From NCBI GenBank assembly GCA_014871385.1, contig CM026430.1:250501-314500 (forward strand): 64,000 nt of DNA, given 5' to 3'. The position numbers and the translations under genes were made by a program. Below are positions 46,440-61,197 of this stretch, in pieces. The notes under the pieces are model-generated. The model had not been told where the DNA came from and ran no database searches. It saw only the letters and a list, made by a program, of their open reading frames with translations. How positions within the stretch are numbered: the first letter of the stretch is position 1; every line of letters begins with the position of its first letter. The DNA comes from Ceratodon purpureus. Taxonomy: Eukaryota; Streptophyta; Bryopsida; Pseudoditrichales; Ditrichaceae.

Positions 46440-48452
46440 TCCTAAACAATTCTAAAATATGAAAATCAATAAGTAAATCATTCTAAAGTTGAAAAAACAT
46501 GTATTTTATTTTTAGAGCTCTATATCAATTTAAATTCATGTTTTGCTATTTTTTGTGTTTTAGATTTTAAGTTTTTTCCTTTCATGAGGACAAACCAGAT
46601 TTATTCCATATTATTTTATTATATTTTCTAAGTGGATGAATCTTCTATCCAAGTATAATAGACAAATTTATAAACACTTGTTCATAGGACTTATAAAATT
46701 TGGCCATATATATTAAATAAAAAATACTCTTACACTTATATCAAAGGAAGAATCCATTGTTATTTGATGTGATTTTTTTATGTAGAAGATAGTGGATTTT
46801 CTTTAAAGAGAAAAGCTTTGTCCTAACTTCACCAACATTATTTTCTTTTTTGTTCTTAAAATGTAAATAGAGTTGCTATCATTTTTCCTATTTAAAAAAA
46901 TGAAACACGAGGACCTACTGCTTCACGAATTTTTAAATCATCTTCAATGATTTCATATACATGTGATGCACTAAGTACATTCAACATGTCTTCCTAGTTT
47001 TCCTAGTTAGAACATAAGAATGATTCAAATTAAATTTAGCTTCAAAGTATTTATCTTCTAGTATATTCATTGTCACTATCAACTCACTAGTCCTTGACCC
47101 ACTATTCCCTATTCTAATTGATAATTGAAAGAGTCCATATAGTAGCATCACAAATTAGAACATTATTTCCACTAATAGAAATTAATAATATTTCTGGTCT
47201 TTTCGGTAAGATGGATTCTAAATCCCTTATCATCCATTCTGTATTCACAAATTGTCAATATTTATTTGTTATATAATTTGAATCATTCTTATGTGGACAG
47301 GCTAGACAGTCTTTTCAAGCAGATGAAATTGTGGTCATAAAGTGGTCCGGAATAACCTTAAACTAACAAATGAAGGTAGGCAAGAAGATGGGCTTAAAAC
47401 TTCCAATAGTCAACCATGAGGTCTCAAGTTTAGGTTTGACCTGCTACAAATACTTAATGTTGCATGTGCCTCACCACCTGATAGAATGCCACGGGTCAAA
47501 AAGCGCCATGTGTGCTCCAAATAAAATAAAATAAAAAATTCAACATTTTGAGAAAGTGCATAATCAACTGCTCCAGTTTCTAATGTGGAAACAACCATGT
47601 TACATTGCTTGCAACAAGGAGACTAGTGCATTAAGTGGACAAAGAATGCATTAAATTTGTAATGAGTTACATAATAAATCAATGTCATTGACAATGATGC
47701 ATTAAAATATCCACAAAGTTTGCATGCTAATCCTTATACATTATCTCATCCCAAGCATAGAAGCGGCTCTATTGGTAGCTAAAGCCACTAGTTTGTCAAG
47801 AGAAAACTCCAACTCCTCCGATGAATCTACGACATTCTTGGAGAACACTTCAACTAGTAAATCTTTAACTTCTAAAAGATCAACATTCCTCAAATGTTGT
47901 AGAATGGCCTACAAATAAAAATTAATGATAATTTTCCTTCAAACAATTTTTTTGAAGAAAATCATCCTTGCACTGGCTTAAACTGAGGGGAATAGAGTCC
48001 ATTCCCTTAAATTATGATAAGCACATTTCCAGTGCCCATTTTACTAGAATACCGAATTTACTCCACCAAAAAGTCAGAATTTGCAAGAAGTTCCACTGCC
48101 GCAGTTGTTTTTTCCATTCTCCATTCAGCATGCTCTCTTAGGTTGAGCATAATAAATACATGTGAAGTACAGTAAGGCAATGACACAGGCATCATCCAAT
48201 CCAACGCCAAAATCTATAGCCGGACGATGTCCTGCTAACAAAAATTTCTAATAGAGTAATCTGAACGACCAGGAGCTATAGGTTAGCATTCCAGAGATAT
48301 ACAAGTACTGTGATTGGAATACTAAAAATTAGTTCTAAGCTCGCAGAGCAAGAACCATTCTAACTTGATGCTCAGCTCGTGCCCATGTCTTCACTTCACC
48401 ACAGTTCACAAGACCTAACCATGATCAACTCAGCTCTAACTTCCTTTGTAAT
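46440..48452. other. AT-rich intergenic DNA
   Basis: Low-GC sequence with no supportable gene. A short open frame at 47724-47918 has no recognisable features. Confidence 0.6.
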
Positions 48453-50178
48453 TCATGTGTCTTCGTCTGAGTTGTTTCCTCCTCCTTTTGTTGCGTGCCG
48501 CATTACCATTTTCTCAATGTAGTCTTTCTGGACCCTCTCCCTGACCGCATCACTGTCCGTTTCCCCAGGTTCACCAAGAACCGGCCCCACCTGACTAAGC
48601 ACTAGCGCCACATCTGGACCCCACGCCAGAAGATTAGAGTCAACGATTTGTAACTAGTTATGTTTCTTGCTGAACAATAACATGGTTGCAAGAGAGCGAG
48701 ATAGAAAGAACAAAAGGAACAAGAAAAAAATATAGCTGGAAAATTACCTTCAGGGGTGCACTTTGGACCTCCGAACCTTCGCAGACCCACCAAGTTAGCC
48801 TTGACATTGGTACTGTTATAGACTAACAAAGTGGGAAGTAGGTTGTCTGGATAATTTTTAATGCAGTCCGTGGAAACTATCTTCACAAACTTTGTGTTTG
48901 TGTACTTCGCCGCCAACCGATTCAAGCACTGCCCAAGCAACTCACATTCTGCTAATCTGCCAGTACAGGAGGTCACTTGTTAAAGTTAACCACAGTTCAT
49001 TTAGGACACATGTGAACGAAACTATTCTCAGGGATATATTCACAATATATATCAATACACAGGTTCATGACTGGCAGGAGAATGGAGAAGCTCGAAACTC
49101 ACCCGTCCTTAAAAAGATGGACGACCACCCAAACATCGGCAGGTGCTTGGGAGACCTCCCTAACGTAATCGGAGCCTGAAATCAACTGCACGGAGCCAAA
49201 GCGTGGTTTGCTTGCAACTTCCTTCATCTCTGCCAACCGCTGCTTTCTGCCAGCACGCCACAAGATTCAGCAGCAGCCGCTAGTTCTACATATCGTCCCT
49301 AGTGCCGCATCCAAGCATCGAAAATAAAAAAGACAGTCTTGTACGCACCTAGAAATCTACCCCAACATGGAGAGGAAGCAGACCCCTGTTCACTTTAGAG
49401 ATCAAAAATTGTTTGACCAATCGTTAGGGTGTGCGCATCTCAATGTAGCGAAACAGTAGTGCTGTATCATAAACAAGGTCCCAGAGGCAAATTCAAAGTT
49501 CACACTAAAACTTTAAGACTTAGAATTCGGAACAGTGCAAAGACATGATAACGACAAGTTAACTTGACCAACCGCAGAACAAACAATCCACAAACTCAAT
49601 GGCAGTGCCCTCGTTAAGAGCGATCAGACACTGACCCTCAATACCAAACCCTAAACCTCTGGGTATTGAAAGCGAAGAAAACGTCCGAGAAAAATCTCAG
49701 AAAGTGTAGAACTACAAAAGTCCCCACATGATTAACACTAACCGGTCACCACGTTACTTAATAAAGGTTTAAGAGACAAGTCGAAGAGGACCCGATATTC
49801 TTCAAGCACGAGAAGCACGAGTTCCACCCTACTCCTCCGCACCCCTTCCTAAAGATCTCCATTCAGGGCCCAACCCTTCTGAGCTGCGCAAATACCAAAA
49901 AAAATACACACAGCAACGACGAGAAATCCGTACCGATACTGCTCGAGGAAGCGATCGTCCTCCAGCAACGGATCGTCCTCCAAGTCCTGGAGCTCGTCGA
50001 TGGACTTGCCCTGCAGCCATTCTGCATCCTTAGGCGCGTTCTCTCGATCCGAGTCCGGAACCCAGCCCGGGGTCGGCTTGGGAGGCGGCTTCTCAGGCAA
50101 GTTGCCAAGCTTGCGCTGGATGTCGTCCCATTGCGTGCTCGTGCCCTCCGCATCCTTGTACACAAAATTGTCGCCCAT
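48453..50178 (-). CDS. Phosducin-like thioredoxin-fold protein (VIAF/PDCL3 type)
   Basis: Four exons join to 252 codons plus stop: 50178-49934, 49246-49103, 48956-48748 and 48613-48453. An upstream in-frame ATG at 50184 is an alternative start. Signature parts are FVYKDAEG, STQWDDIQRKLGNLPEKPP, DDPLLEDDRFLEQYR, then FGSVQLISGSDYVREVSQAP, VWVVVHLFKDG, KFVKIVSTDCI and NLPTLLVYNSTNVKANLVGL. These match Arabidopsis At5g14240-like and animal PDCL3/VIAF proteins, cytosolic co-chaperones of the CCT chaperonin that aid tubulin/actin folding. The thioredoxin fold lacks a CXXC active site, as in relatives. It is intact. The role is known from the family, not from this sequence. Confidence 0.9.
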
Positions 50179-51034
50179 TGTCACCAGATCCTGAATCCTG
50201 CCAGCGCTCGCTCACCACGGCACCCAAGCATCCGACGCGACGCGATTGCCACAAACACCGGCGTGGCAATTCGCCCGCCCTCACCCAGAAATACTCTTCT
50301 CGAGATCACAACCTGCCACTTGACTTATCCAGCTCTCTCTCTCTCGCGCACTCTCACTCTGTGTGACTCTGTGTTTCCTCTCCTCTGTCATCTGCTTCCC
50401 AGCTTTGGTGCCCTCAACCCTAATTCCCGCGCACTTCAACCACGGACCAGACCAGGCGCGTAACCGTGCTTGCGAGGTTGGAGAAACTTTAAAAACTTTG
50501 AAAATTCATTGTGAACTTAAAAATGATCAGAATTGAAAATTGTAGAGTGCGTTGGAACCGTATCAAAGTGTGCTACAATATTATGATAAAATAAATTTTC
50601 TTTTTGTATTTCATTCAATATAATACAATTACCTTATACACCATTTATCATTGACTACTCCTATGTTTTGCTTCAATTACAATGTAAATTTCAATTGCAA
50701 ATTTGCAATGAGCTTCCAAAGTTGTTCTTGGGATAGTTTAGTGCATACTTGAATGATATAAAGAATTTCCTCTTCTGAATTCTTTGGTTTGGAATGATTT
50801 CTTATGGATTTCCTATCAAAACTCAACGTGGAAAATAAATCTTCTTTTGAACTTGGAAAGAATACTAGAAGATTTTAAGCTATTCATGAGGTTTATTATT
50901 CTAATAGCCTCCTGCCATCTTTCAAGTCCTTGGGGGGGCATTTTTACTGGTATGAAAGGCTTTTATAGGGTTTTGGAAAAGTTTATTAGTTAGTAGGACT
51001 TCTTAAGAAATTCCTCTAAGCTATAAACTAAATA

Positions 51035-51038
<4 letters not shown>

Positions 51039-51128
<90 letters not shown>
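51039..51128. repeat. (AT)45 microsatellite
   Basis: An uninterrupted AT dinucleotide run of 90 bp. It is likely polymorphic and prone to assembly error. Confidence 0.98.
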
Positions 51129-51130
<2 letters not shown>

Positions 51131-51286
51131 ACAATACCACAAATATATGCTCAAGTATTCCAAGAACAACTTTGGAAGCAACTTCAAATTCCAATGATGA
51201 TAATTTTACCCTCTAATTTTAGGTCACTAAAAAGATAAGTCTTGGTTTGTGCTGAGCCTTATGGTGACCCACTAGAGATGCCCTTA

Positions 51287-51783
51287 GGGCATCCTCAGTC
51301 CAACACTCTAAAGCTCCCTCCAAACTAAAACCTATCGTTGGACTGATCTAGAATTAGAAAGTGAAATTACCATCATTAGAAGCGCATTGGAATAAACGTG
51401 TGATATTTCTCAAGAAAAATATTTTGTAAAAATTTAATGTAGGTGAAATGTTACATTGAAAACACCACATTTTTAAAATTTAGAGGAAGTACACCAAAAA
51501 TCCTTCCACACTTCCTCTATATTTCTGAAATTTAGATTGAGTGTGGGAGGATCTTTCCATTTTTAAGCAAATTTGGTGTACTCCCTCTACATTTTGAAAT
51601 TGTTGTGTTTTCAATGGGAAATTTCACCTACGTCCCAATTTCACAAATTTTTTTGCTTGAGAAATATCTCAGGTTTATTTACATGCATTTCCTATGATGG
51701 TAATTTCACTTTCTAATTCTAGATCAGTCCAAATATAGGTTTTAGTTTGGAGGGAGGTTTAGAGTGTTGGACTGAGGGTGCTC
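51287..51783. mobile_element. Foldback MITE, PIF/Harbinger-like, 497 bp
   Basis: The two halves are imperfect inverted copies over nearly their full length. The left end GGGCATCCTCAGTCCAACAC pairs with a right end whose complement reads GAGCACCCTCAGTCCAACAC. Both copies contain TCCCTCCAAACTAAAACCTAT, GGACTGATCTAGAATTAGAA and GAAAACACCACA/CAACA. TTA flanks both ends (51284-51286 and 51784-51786), the target duplication typical of PIF/Harbinger. There is no coding capacity. Confidence 0.85.
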
Positions 51784-51956
51784 TTAGGCTACAGAAACGT
51801 TGCTTACAGTGCTGAGGTTCGCATTTATTCCATGGCGGCAACACCGAGACCCACGCAAAGTCTGTCAATCGCTGTTTCCTCATCCCACCAATACCATGGT
51901 CCATGGTATACATCAAGAATACAACTCAAAGCATGCTTGTTCACTTCTCGGCACAA

Positions 51957-52300
51957 TTGAGAAGTTGCGTATGGTAGAGCGACCAAAAATGGCGCAGTGC
52001 CGAAAATGGAGCTCTAGTCATCTTCCCTCAAAGGTACATAATAGCTTCCCCACCCAAGAGTACCATGTACTGATGGAAAACATTATAGGGTGCCATTTTA
52101 GGGCGCCATTTTAGAAATACCTATGAATCCATCTTCAAAAATTCATAAATAATTGTAGAAGAATCCAAAAATGATGATTCCACTTGCTCCAACTTTTTAA
52201 TTAGTTTCTCATGCATGAAAATTATTTGCACTACTAATTTCGCAGTAGATTCAACAGGCTGAAATTTGCGCCATTTTTGGTCTTCTACCATACAAGTCCT
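51957..52300. repeat. Inverted-repeat element, possibly a MITE fragment
   Basis: TATGGTAGAGCGACCAAAAATGGCGCA near 51969 is matched in inverted orientation by TGCGCCATTTTTGGTCTTCTACCATA at about 52265-52292. The interior contains further GCCATTTTAG words. No target duplication could be identified. Confidence 0.5.
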
Positions 52301-52402
52301 ACTTTGTACAAACACTTGGGAGACTACACGTAAGCTTTGAAGAAGTTTGGAGACAACAAGGGCCAATTAAATGTAATAAGTTAGAGCACCATCTTAATTG
52401 CC

Positions 52403-52705
52403 ACTTTGACAGGACATCCCTCAGGCTGGTACTTACCGCGTGCTACGAGCGTTTTTCGGAGGGGCGGAGTTGATGAGCGCTTAGTTTTTGGTTTTTCATT
52501 TTAAAATTCCTAAGAGTGTCCCTCTAGAGTAATTTGGGGTCACCGGCCCCATTTTTGAATTCAAAATTACCAAAAATGGCCTTGGGGGGGTCCAAATTGA
52601 AAATTTCAGGGTTTTGGAAGGAAAAAAGCCAACCAATGGGAGTGGCTCCTAAAAACGCTCGTAGCAGGCGGTAAGTACCAGCTTGGGGGATGTCCCGTCC
52701 ACACC
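52403..52705. mobile_element. MITE with 10-bp duplication, Mutator-like, 303 bp
   Basis: Terminal inverted repeats of about 50 bp share GGACATCC, AGGCTGG/AAGCTGG, TACTTACCGC and TGCTACGAGCGTTTTT. The 10-mer CTTAATTGCC occurs directly on both sides (52393-52402 and 52706-52715). A 9-11-bp target duplication with long terminal repeats is characteristic of Mutator-superfamily elements. There is no coding capacity. Confidence 0.8.
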
Positions 52706-52715
52706 CTTAATTGCC

Positions 52716-53872
52716 TGGTACCGGTGTTCGAAGTTTCTAGAAGCTTACAAGCGACCATGGCGATGTGCAGATCTTGGAAGGATTCATTCACTGCTTTCGT
52801 TTGGCTACAGCTCTAATACCCCTCGAATGCATGCAGTATGGCATTCTTACACACGCTACACCATCGTGTGATTTGTAGTCCAAAATGTATCTGCCTAACT
52901 ATTAGAGTCACATAATTGTACACACGTATGGCATGAACTAGATAATCTGCAAAGAATTTTTTTTGAGTATATTTAATAATTTTTTGTGTTGTGATGCTAC
53001 AAAAATGTCGAGAAGCTGGGGATGCAGGCCCGCATAGCCATGAGACATACGCGAGAAAGGCATCGTCATGGCCGTCTCAGTGACCGAGCCGATCCTAAAA
53101 CACTAGCCTTGCAAGCCTCCCTTTGTGAGTCCTATATTCCAGCTTACTGATTTCAAATCTTGCCAATACCTGGTCGAATAGGCACATCAATTAGTATCAA
53201 TCTTCTTACGTTCAAGGCTCGAGCATCAACAAACGACTGCCAGCTAGGTTTCGTATTGAAGAGAGCTGTCACTCCAACAACGGCCAGAACTAAGAACAAC
53301 TACCATTCAGCTCAAGGTACACAACTTCGTGTTAGGTACTGTACTGTACAATATCGTGTCATACGGCATTAATCCTCGCTGATAGGCAAACATCATCTCT
53401 TAGAGAGAACAGGCTCATCACCAAACTGAGAAAATTCTGAGAAAAACGCTTTGTTCTGAGTCTAAATGATTACAACATAATACAGCATGTAGACATCATT
53501 TACATTACAAGGAATGGTTCATCCTTCAGGATTGTACTCCTACTGCTACTGCTAGAGTAAGCATACTGTTGTTTCACCTTACTATGGCGCTCCTGGATAT
53601 CTTCTAGTATGCATAACACCGAACTCGAGATGGGGCCTTCAGTGGGAACGTTGATGCTTCACATCACCAAGCTCAGAAGCCAGGATGACAAGGCACTTCA
53701 CCAGACGAGTAGATAGTCCCTGCCAATCTGTCCTGGCACATGAAAATAACCTGTCGACTAGATATACAGATGGTTCAGAACAGGATCACCTGGAAAGAAT
53801 CGGAGAAAATGGAGTATCTAGGCTGGAAGGGAGTTGGCGAAATTGTGCCCAGAAACATGTTTGAACCTGGAT
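52716..53872. other. Intergenic, no gene seen
   Basis: Ordinary sequence between the MITE cluster and the transporter gene. The last few hundred bases are the 3' region of the minus-strand transporter. No supported ORF. Confidence 0.5.
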
Positions 53873-55916
53873 TTAAAGTTCTTTCTTTCTTTCGACTTCA
53901 TCAGACTGGGAGACCGCAGCAAGTTTTGGTTCTGCCGGTATCAATCCAATCCAGAGGACCGGAAGCAAGGCAAAGAAAGCTTGAATGAGAATCCCAAGAG
54001 GTAGACCCGAGAAGTCATTTGCCGAGATGTGGAGGTAAGAAGCGAGGGCAACACCCAAATAGCCATTGGTCAGACTTGCAAGGCACTGGGCAGACATGAA
54101 GAAAGCAAATAGAGAGGCTTCGCTGCCGGGAGGGCAGAGTTTCGCCAACAGCACCATGAAGGGGAGAATCTTGAACTGGCCAATGCCTTCCACAAACGCT
54201 GACGCTCCGAGGACAAACCACTTGTCGGGGATGCCCAGATCCAAGTTGATCCGTTTCACGAGTACTATATCTGTCAGCATGCACAGTGACAGGAGGATCT
54301 GCACTGTGGCAAACATGCGCCGGATGGGCACATCTTTGAGCGACTTGTTGTAGAGAAAACTCCCAAAGAGGAGACCCACTTGTCCCACCACTCGTGCAAG
54401 TCCCAGAACGGAGGCACCCAAGCGCAAATATTGCGTTTGGTAATAGAACAAGGCGCTTCCAAGCCCCGGGATTACCGCATAAGATGAAAGGAACCACAAA
54501 AGGGGCTTGAAAATCTCAGGTTTTTGGAGGGACTCTTTCAATTTCGTAATCTGGTCCCGCATCGCTGAAACCGCACCTTTGTTAGGTTTAAATTCTTTCG
54601 ATTGTGGGTTGTCGTCCGTGTCCTTGTTGGGTCCCGAAGTAAAGGAGCGTTCGTTAACAGTGAGAGCTAAGAACAGCTGTGCCGCTACGAGGGAAATGAA
54701 TATGGCTAGCATCATCTGGGGGGGTAGAATCTTCATGGCGTACCCGGCTGTCAGGTTTCCTACAACTCCTCCTGAGGCCATGGCTAGCCAAGCAAAAGAC
54801 TGTAATTCACCTGCAGAAAACGGTAGCATGCACCATGGGTGAAAACTACACCCTCCCATTATAGAGAAATACAAAGGTACTGGTACACTTGTGAGCTTAC
54901 ATGCTGCAAACACGAGATCCAGGAGCGACCATCCAAGAAGACAACCTTCTAAAGCAATAGTAAGTGAGAGTATGTGTGGACCGGTACACATATCATTCAC
55001 AATGAAGCTTGAAGTGATAGCTCCCTTACCTTGCTGTGCACCTGCTTTATTCTTTGCAGCTTCGGCAATCATGGCATCATTGACCACCTCGGCAATTGCA
55101 GCTCCTATATTCGTGATAGTAAGGAAGATCGTCAGAACAGCTGCTGTTGAAGAAGCCCCAGAGTGCACAGCTATGGCTGTCCAAGAGAAAAGTTGAAGCG
55201 CGCCTGGAAATTAAATACGCAGTAAAGGATCAATCAATTTTCTCAATCACCATTATTGATAATTGAAGTTCGGTTGAATATCTCAATTATGTTCTCCAAA
55301 ACATCCATCATTCTCGGATTCAGTCAGTATGACACAAAATGGTAAAGCATAGTCTCACCTGCGATGACGAGATACGGCACGCGATGAGCGCCTTTAATGT
55401 AGACAGAATCAGAGATAATACCATAGATAGGCTTTGCTACCATTGGTAGTGCGGCAGTTGACATCAAGAATTGCATCTGGCCAGGATCAACCTGCACGCT
55501 CGACAATCTCAGCCTCCAGAACTTCCAACAAAAAAGACTAAATGGTCTGTGAATACGATATGTAAGACTGCTTTACTCTCCTATTTAGCTGCGTCACAAT
55601 AAAATGCAAGACATGGATAAACTAGCATAAGACAAAATCCCTAAAAAACACACTGAGAAGGTAAGGAAGTTCATAGCCAACGCACAGAAGTATATTTGCA
55701 AAACCTTAAGCCCCGGGCTGTTCGAGGATATTGCAAAGAACAAAGATGTAGAACTGGAAGGGTTACCTTCAGGGTGTCCTTGTACCAGTAACTCATGGCT
55801 ACCCAGGGAAAACACCTCAACCCCTGTGTAAAGTAGCCCAATAATAAAAGTAGCAGAAACGAGACTCCATATGTATGATTCAGACGTGCGATGGTCGACA
55901 TTTCTTCTAAACTCAT
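53873..55916 (-). CDS. Folate-biopterin transporter family protein (BT1/MFS)
   Basis: Exons 55916-55767, 55491-55359, 55203-55030 and 54810-53873 join in frame to 464 residues. ATG 55916 lies nine bases inside an exon whose acceptor is at 55926, implying an upstream untranslated exon. Motifs of plant folate-biopterin transporters are GYFTQGLRCFPWVAMSYWYKD, QFLMSTAALPMVAKPIYGIISD, PYLVIAG, EVVNDAMIAEAA, GELQSFAWLAMASGGVVGN and a final transmembrane bundle ending LPLGILIQAFFALLPVLWIGL. About twelve membrane segments are expected, and the membrane (plastid or other) is not clear since no transit peptide is obvious. The hydrophilic loop around SGPNKDTDDNPQSKEFKP is between the halves. The gene looks intact. 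Confidence 0.85.
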
Positions 55917-55925
55917 TGCTGCAGC

Positions 55926-57011
55926 CTGGGCAAGGAAAACAAGACTAAAATTGAGTAACTGAGAAAAGAATTGATTGTAATGCTCTTTAACAATACGAGG
56001 GTACTGCAAACATTCAATTAAAAAAACCGCAATTTTCCTTTAAAATTAGATTCCTCCTTGTTGCCCTTGCTTCACGACTTCAGACACCGCAGACTAGAAA
56101 CGAACCATTGTGACGACGATCAATATGGTCAAAGCCCACACTCTAGTTGGTTTGCGTTTCTTCAAGAACCCAATGCCAATTCTCTCAAAGATTTCACATG
56201 TACCTATCAAATGGCGCTCAAAATTGAATCCTCCTTCCACGAGCTCTATCTTCGTGGCGATCCTTCAATCGCCAGTTTTTTCAAAACGCCCAACCTTGCG
56301 GAATTCAGTTGCCAAATCTCCCCTCAGGCACGAAAATCAAACCTGAAACACAAAACCGAGGGGGAAAGGTCCTACGCTGTTCGGACGCAAGGTACCATAC
56401 ACAAAGGCTGCAGCTTTGCGCCTTGACGCCGTGCTCCCCTCACGCATGAGAGCCCTGTTGCACCTGACCTACAAGTGTGGCAGGTCCAATGGGCTGCACT
56501 TGCACTGGGTGGCTCCGACATGTATGTAACGATATCCTCCCAGAGACAAGAGTAGGAGTAGCACGCCCTAATGAACCCACCCAAGGCAGGCAGGCAGGCA
56601 GGCAGGCGGCAAAACGAGAGCGAGAGAGAGAGAGAGAGAGAGACAGGACAGAAGGAGTGCCCGACACGGACAGGGCCGGGAGAAGAGAAGCGAAAGGGGA
56701 GAGAGAGAGAGAGAGAGGGGGGGCAGATGGATGGTGGTGTGTGGCATGAGAGAGGGTGGAAGGAATGACAAGTGACCTCCACTGGCTATGTGTGTGTATG
56801 TGTGGGCAGGGCAGGGCAGGGCAGGGCGACGACAGAGAGCGACAACGAGAGCTTCCAGAGAGAGGAGTGGACTCTGGAGTGGACTGAACTACACAGTCTC
56901 TCACTACTACTACAGTACTGGGATACGTGGGTTTGTTGGTTGGTTTGGTTTGTTTGGATTGTTGGCTGGCATGTTTCATGGCTTTCAGCTTCAACTTGTT
57001 CACGCTCCCCT
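55926..57011. promoter_or_regulatory. Upstream region of transporter with simple repeats
   Basis: This should contain the promoter and leader of the minus-strand transporter. It carries GGCA repeats at 56586-56607, GA repeats at 56622-56643 and 56700-56717, and GGGCA repeats near 56808-56826, so the transcribed strand is CT-rich. I see no supported coding exon. Confidence 0.45.
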
Positions 57012-57564
57012 ACCTGCCTGCTTGGCCTGTGTGTGTGCGTCGCCCCTTGGCCCTTCCTCCCCCCGGATGGGATGCGGCCTTGATTGCTTTGCGAGCATGG
57101 CAAAGATCGCTCCATTCTCTGCTGTGCTGTGCTCTACTCTACTCCTTTGAGCTGGTCGATCTCCTTTGCACTCCGGCCTCTCATCTCGGATGGCCATTGT
57201 GGTCGAAGGAAGTTGGTTCACGTTTCTGAAGCCTTAAGTTCCCTTCCCTTCCCTGCCCTTCCCTTCCCTTGATGCATCTGGGGGATGGCATTCATCTGGG
57301 GCATGCCATGGCATGGCATCTATGTAATTCATATTCTGTTTGTTTGCTTGCTTTGCTTGCTTGCTGTTTTTCTCCTCCAGCTTCACTTTTTGCTACTTAG
57401 GATTTGCTAATTGGGTTTGCTAAATATTTCCTCTTGTTACCAAGTTTTGTGTGCAACGCTGTCTCCTCTATCGCTTGATTTATGTGGCTGCCTTGGGCGC
57501 CAATGAATGAATGAATGAATGAGTGCAGCAGCTACAAGATTGTTTGCTTGGATTGTGTTCTTCT
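57012..57564 (+). repeat. Direct duplication, copy A
   Basis: This shares near-continuous similarity with 61853-62448: CCTGCCTGCTTGGCCTGTGT, GCATGGCAAAGATCGCTCCA, CTCTACTCTACTCCTTTGAG, the CTTCCCTTCCCTT tract, GGGGGATGGCATTCATCTGG, and TTACCAAGTTTTGTGTGCA through GAATGAATGAATGAGTGCAG. The two copies are direct, about 4.84 kb apart, and flank the nitronate monooxygenase region. Confidence 0.85.
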
Positions 57565-59480
57565 CATTTTGTTTGATGTTACTTTTACCCATTCTTTAAT
57601 ATTTTTTCACTTTGGTTGTTGACTTTTTTCCTCTGGATTTGCTACTCATATTTCAATTTCTGCTTGGAGTTGCTTTGTTAACAATTGTATCATGCTTTCT
57701 TTCTTCTCGCGTCGATCTGTTGATTGCTAGTTTCTCTGCGTTTCTCTGCATTGTACGGGCGTTTCTTATAAGTGTCTTCTTCCAAGTATTTGAAAGATTA
57801 GGAAAAAGTCAACAATTTTTATATAAGGCTTTAAATACTATCTCATGTTTCTTCTCTTGAGGGGCATCGTTTTCTTTCTTTTGCTTTTGCAATGGAAAAC
57901 ATCTTCGTATCAATTCTAGAAGGACCAATGCCACCACAATAGATTTGAAAAAAATATAAGCCAAAACTTAAGAAGACAAATTTCTTCTTGGCTTTGTAAG
58001 AGAGACACATGGTTGTTGATCTGAAGGATTTGGAAGATTATGACATCAAGCCATCAATCGAGGTTGGGGATGCTATAGCGTAAAGATAATTTTTATTTCC
58101 ATAGCCTTCAATAGATAGTTGGCATTGGACTTTTTTCAATATTTTTTTGAGTTTACTCTTCTAACTAACATTCTTACCTTCTCGTTTATGTGCTAGTATT
58201 CATAGCAAAAGTTTCTTCAAATAATGTTTGATATATGGGTTTAGATAATATTTGATCATAAGATGACGTTTTGCTATTTATATGAAGCTAACGTTATATG
58301 TTTTTTGCTACTTGCTTCTTTGTTGAAAGACTTTTTTTAAGTTAGAAGTTTGGATTATAATAGAATCATATAGATATTTTGTATCAAGTCCTTCCATGAT
58401 TAGAAATTCTGAAGGTAAAAAAGGTGGTTGATGATTAGTAAAACATCACACTTGCTTGATTCCCAAACGTGATTGTGACACTTAAATTTGTCCTTGCTAT
58501 TAGAGTTATTAATATGTTATAGGAATATTGAACAAAAATAAACTCTATAACCTTACAAAGATATAGATTATTAGTTCATGCCCTTTCACGGTGCTTGAAT
58601 TTGTAATATAGTTCCTCAAGTTTTGTAAACTTTTTACCAAAACAAATATCAGTTAGAGTGTAGTATGTAGGACCTCTCTATTGTTGTATATGGGACCTCT
58701 CTAAGCCTAATCTTAGTTTGGGTGGCTGAGATCCATTAGGAACATTTCCAAGGTTGATATGAACTAGTGTATAAAGGTTACCCATATTTTTTTTTTAAAT
58801 ATAGGTCTGGGAATAGCAAAGAATGTGTACCCCAAGTATAAAATAGGACCATATGCCCCATTTCTCAACTCAAAATTGCTCTTATTAGAAACCCGACCCA
58901 CCCATGCTCTTGGTCAACAGGGAGGGTTCTCTACGACATCCGAAAAGAGCCTAAGGCTAATACAAATGCAACCTATTAAAATGGCCAAATAGCCTATTAG
59001 ATTTTGAAAAAGTAGGAAAATAATGCATGAAAATTGCAAAAAAAAATCTATTCTCAGTATAAATGGAGGAATTAGCCTACAAAGGTCTGTAACGGAACCT
59101 ATTGGTTATGGGAAAATAAAAGAAGTTAGCCAGTAAAATTCAAAAATGTTCCCGGAGGCTGGTCCCCTGTAGTGCGGACTTGAGCCCAACTATCAAAGAA
59201 ATCACTTCTTCAAAGTAATTGATGAGCAACACTAAATAGCAAGGGGCCACCCTCCGACAGTGAGGAAATGACAGAGCCTGCTTCGTGCTAGTGAGCGAGG
59301 GAGCTGCTTCTTCACCACCTTCGTCGACTCTCCAATTCCTTTTCTATATATGCAGCTCTGGAATTCTAGTATGCAGCATCCGTTTCTCGATGCACTCACA
59401 TCCTTCGCCCTTTCCAATTGTATGTAGAGAAACCAGATTAGATTGTAAGTCGAAACAGGCATCGATCCATCGATCGATCA
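57565..59480. other. AT-rich intergenic DNA
   Basis: No supportable gene up to the start at 59481. A short repeated phrase (GGGACCTCTCTA/AGGACCTCTCTA) occurs near 58670-58700. The last 200 bp is the likely promoter of the monooxygenase. Confidence 0.5.

Positions 59481-61197
<1,717 letters not shown>

Noticed and set aside
45478-46455. Pro/His/Ser-rich ORFs on both strands upstream of PAT10
   Set aside because: They arise from GA/CT-rich leader sequence, with no splice logic or family similarity.
56440-57150. Several 90-190-residue ORFs in repeat-rich DNA
   Set aside because: They are produced by GA, GGCA and GGGCA simple repeats, which leave all frames open.
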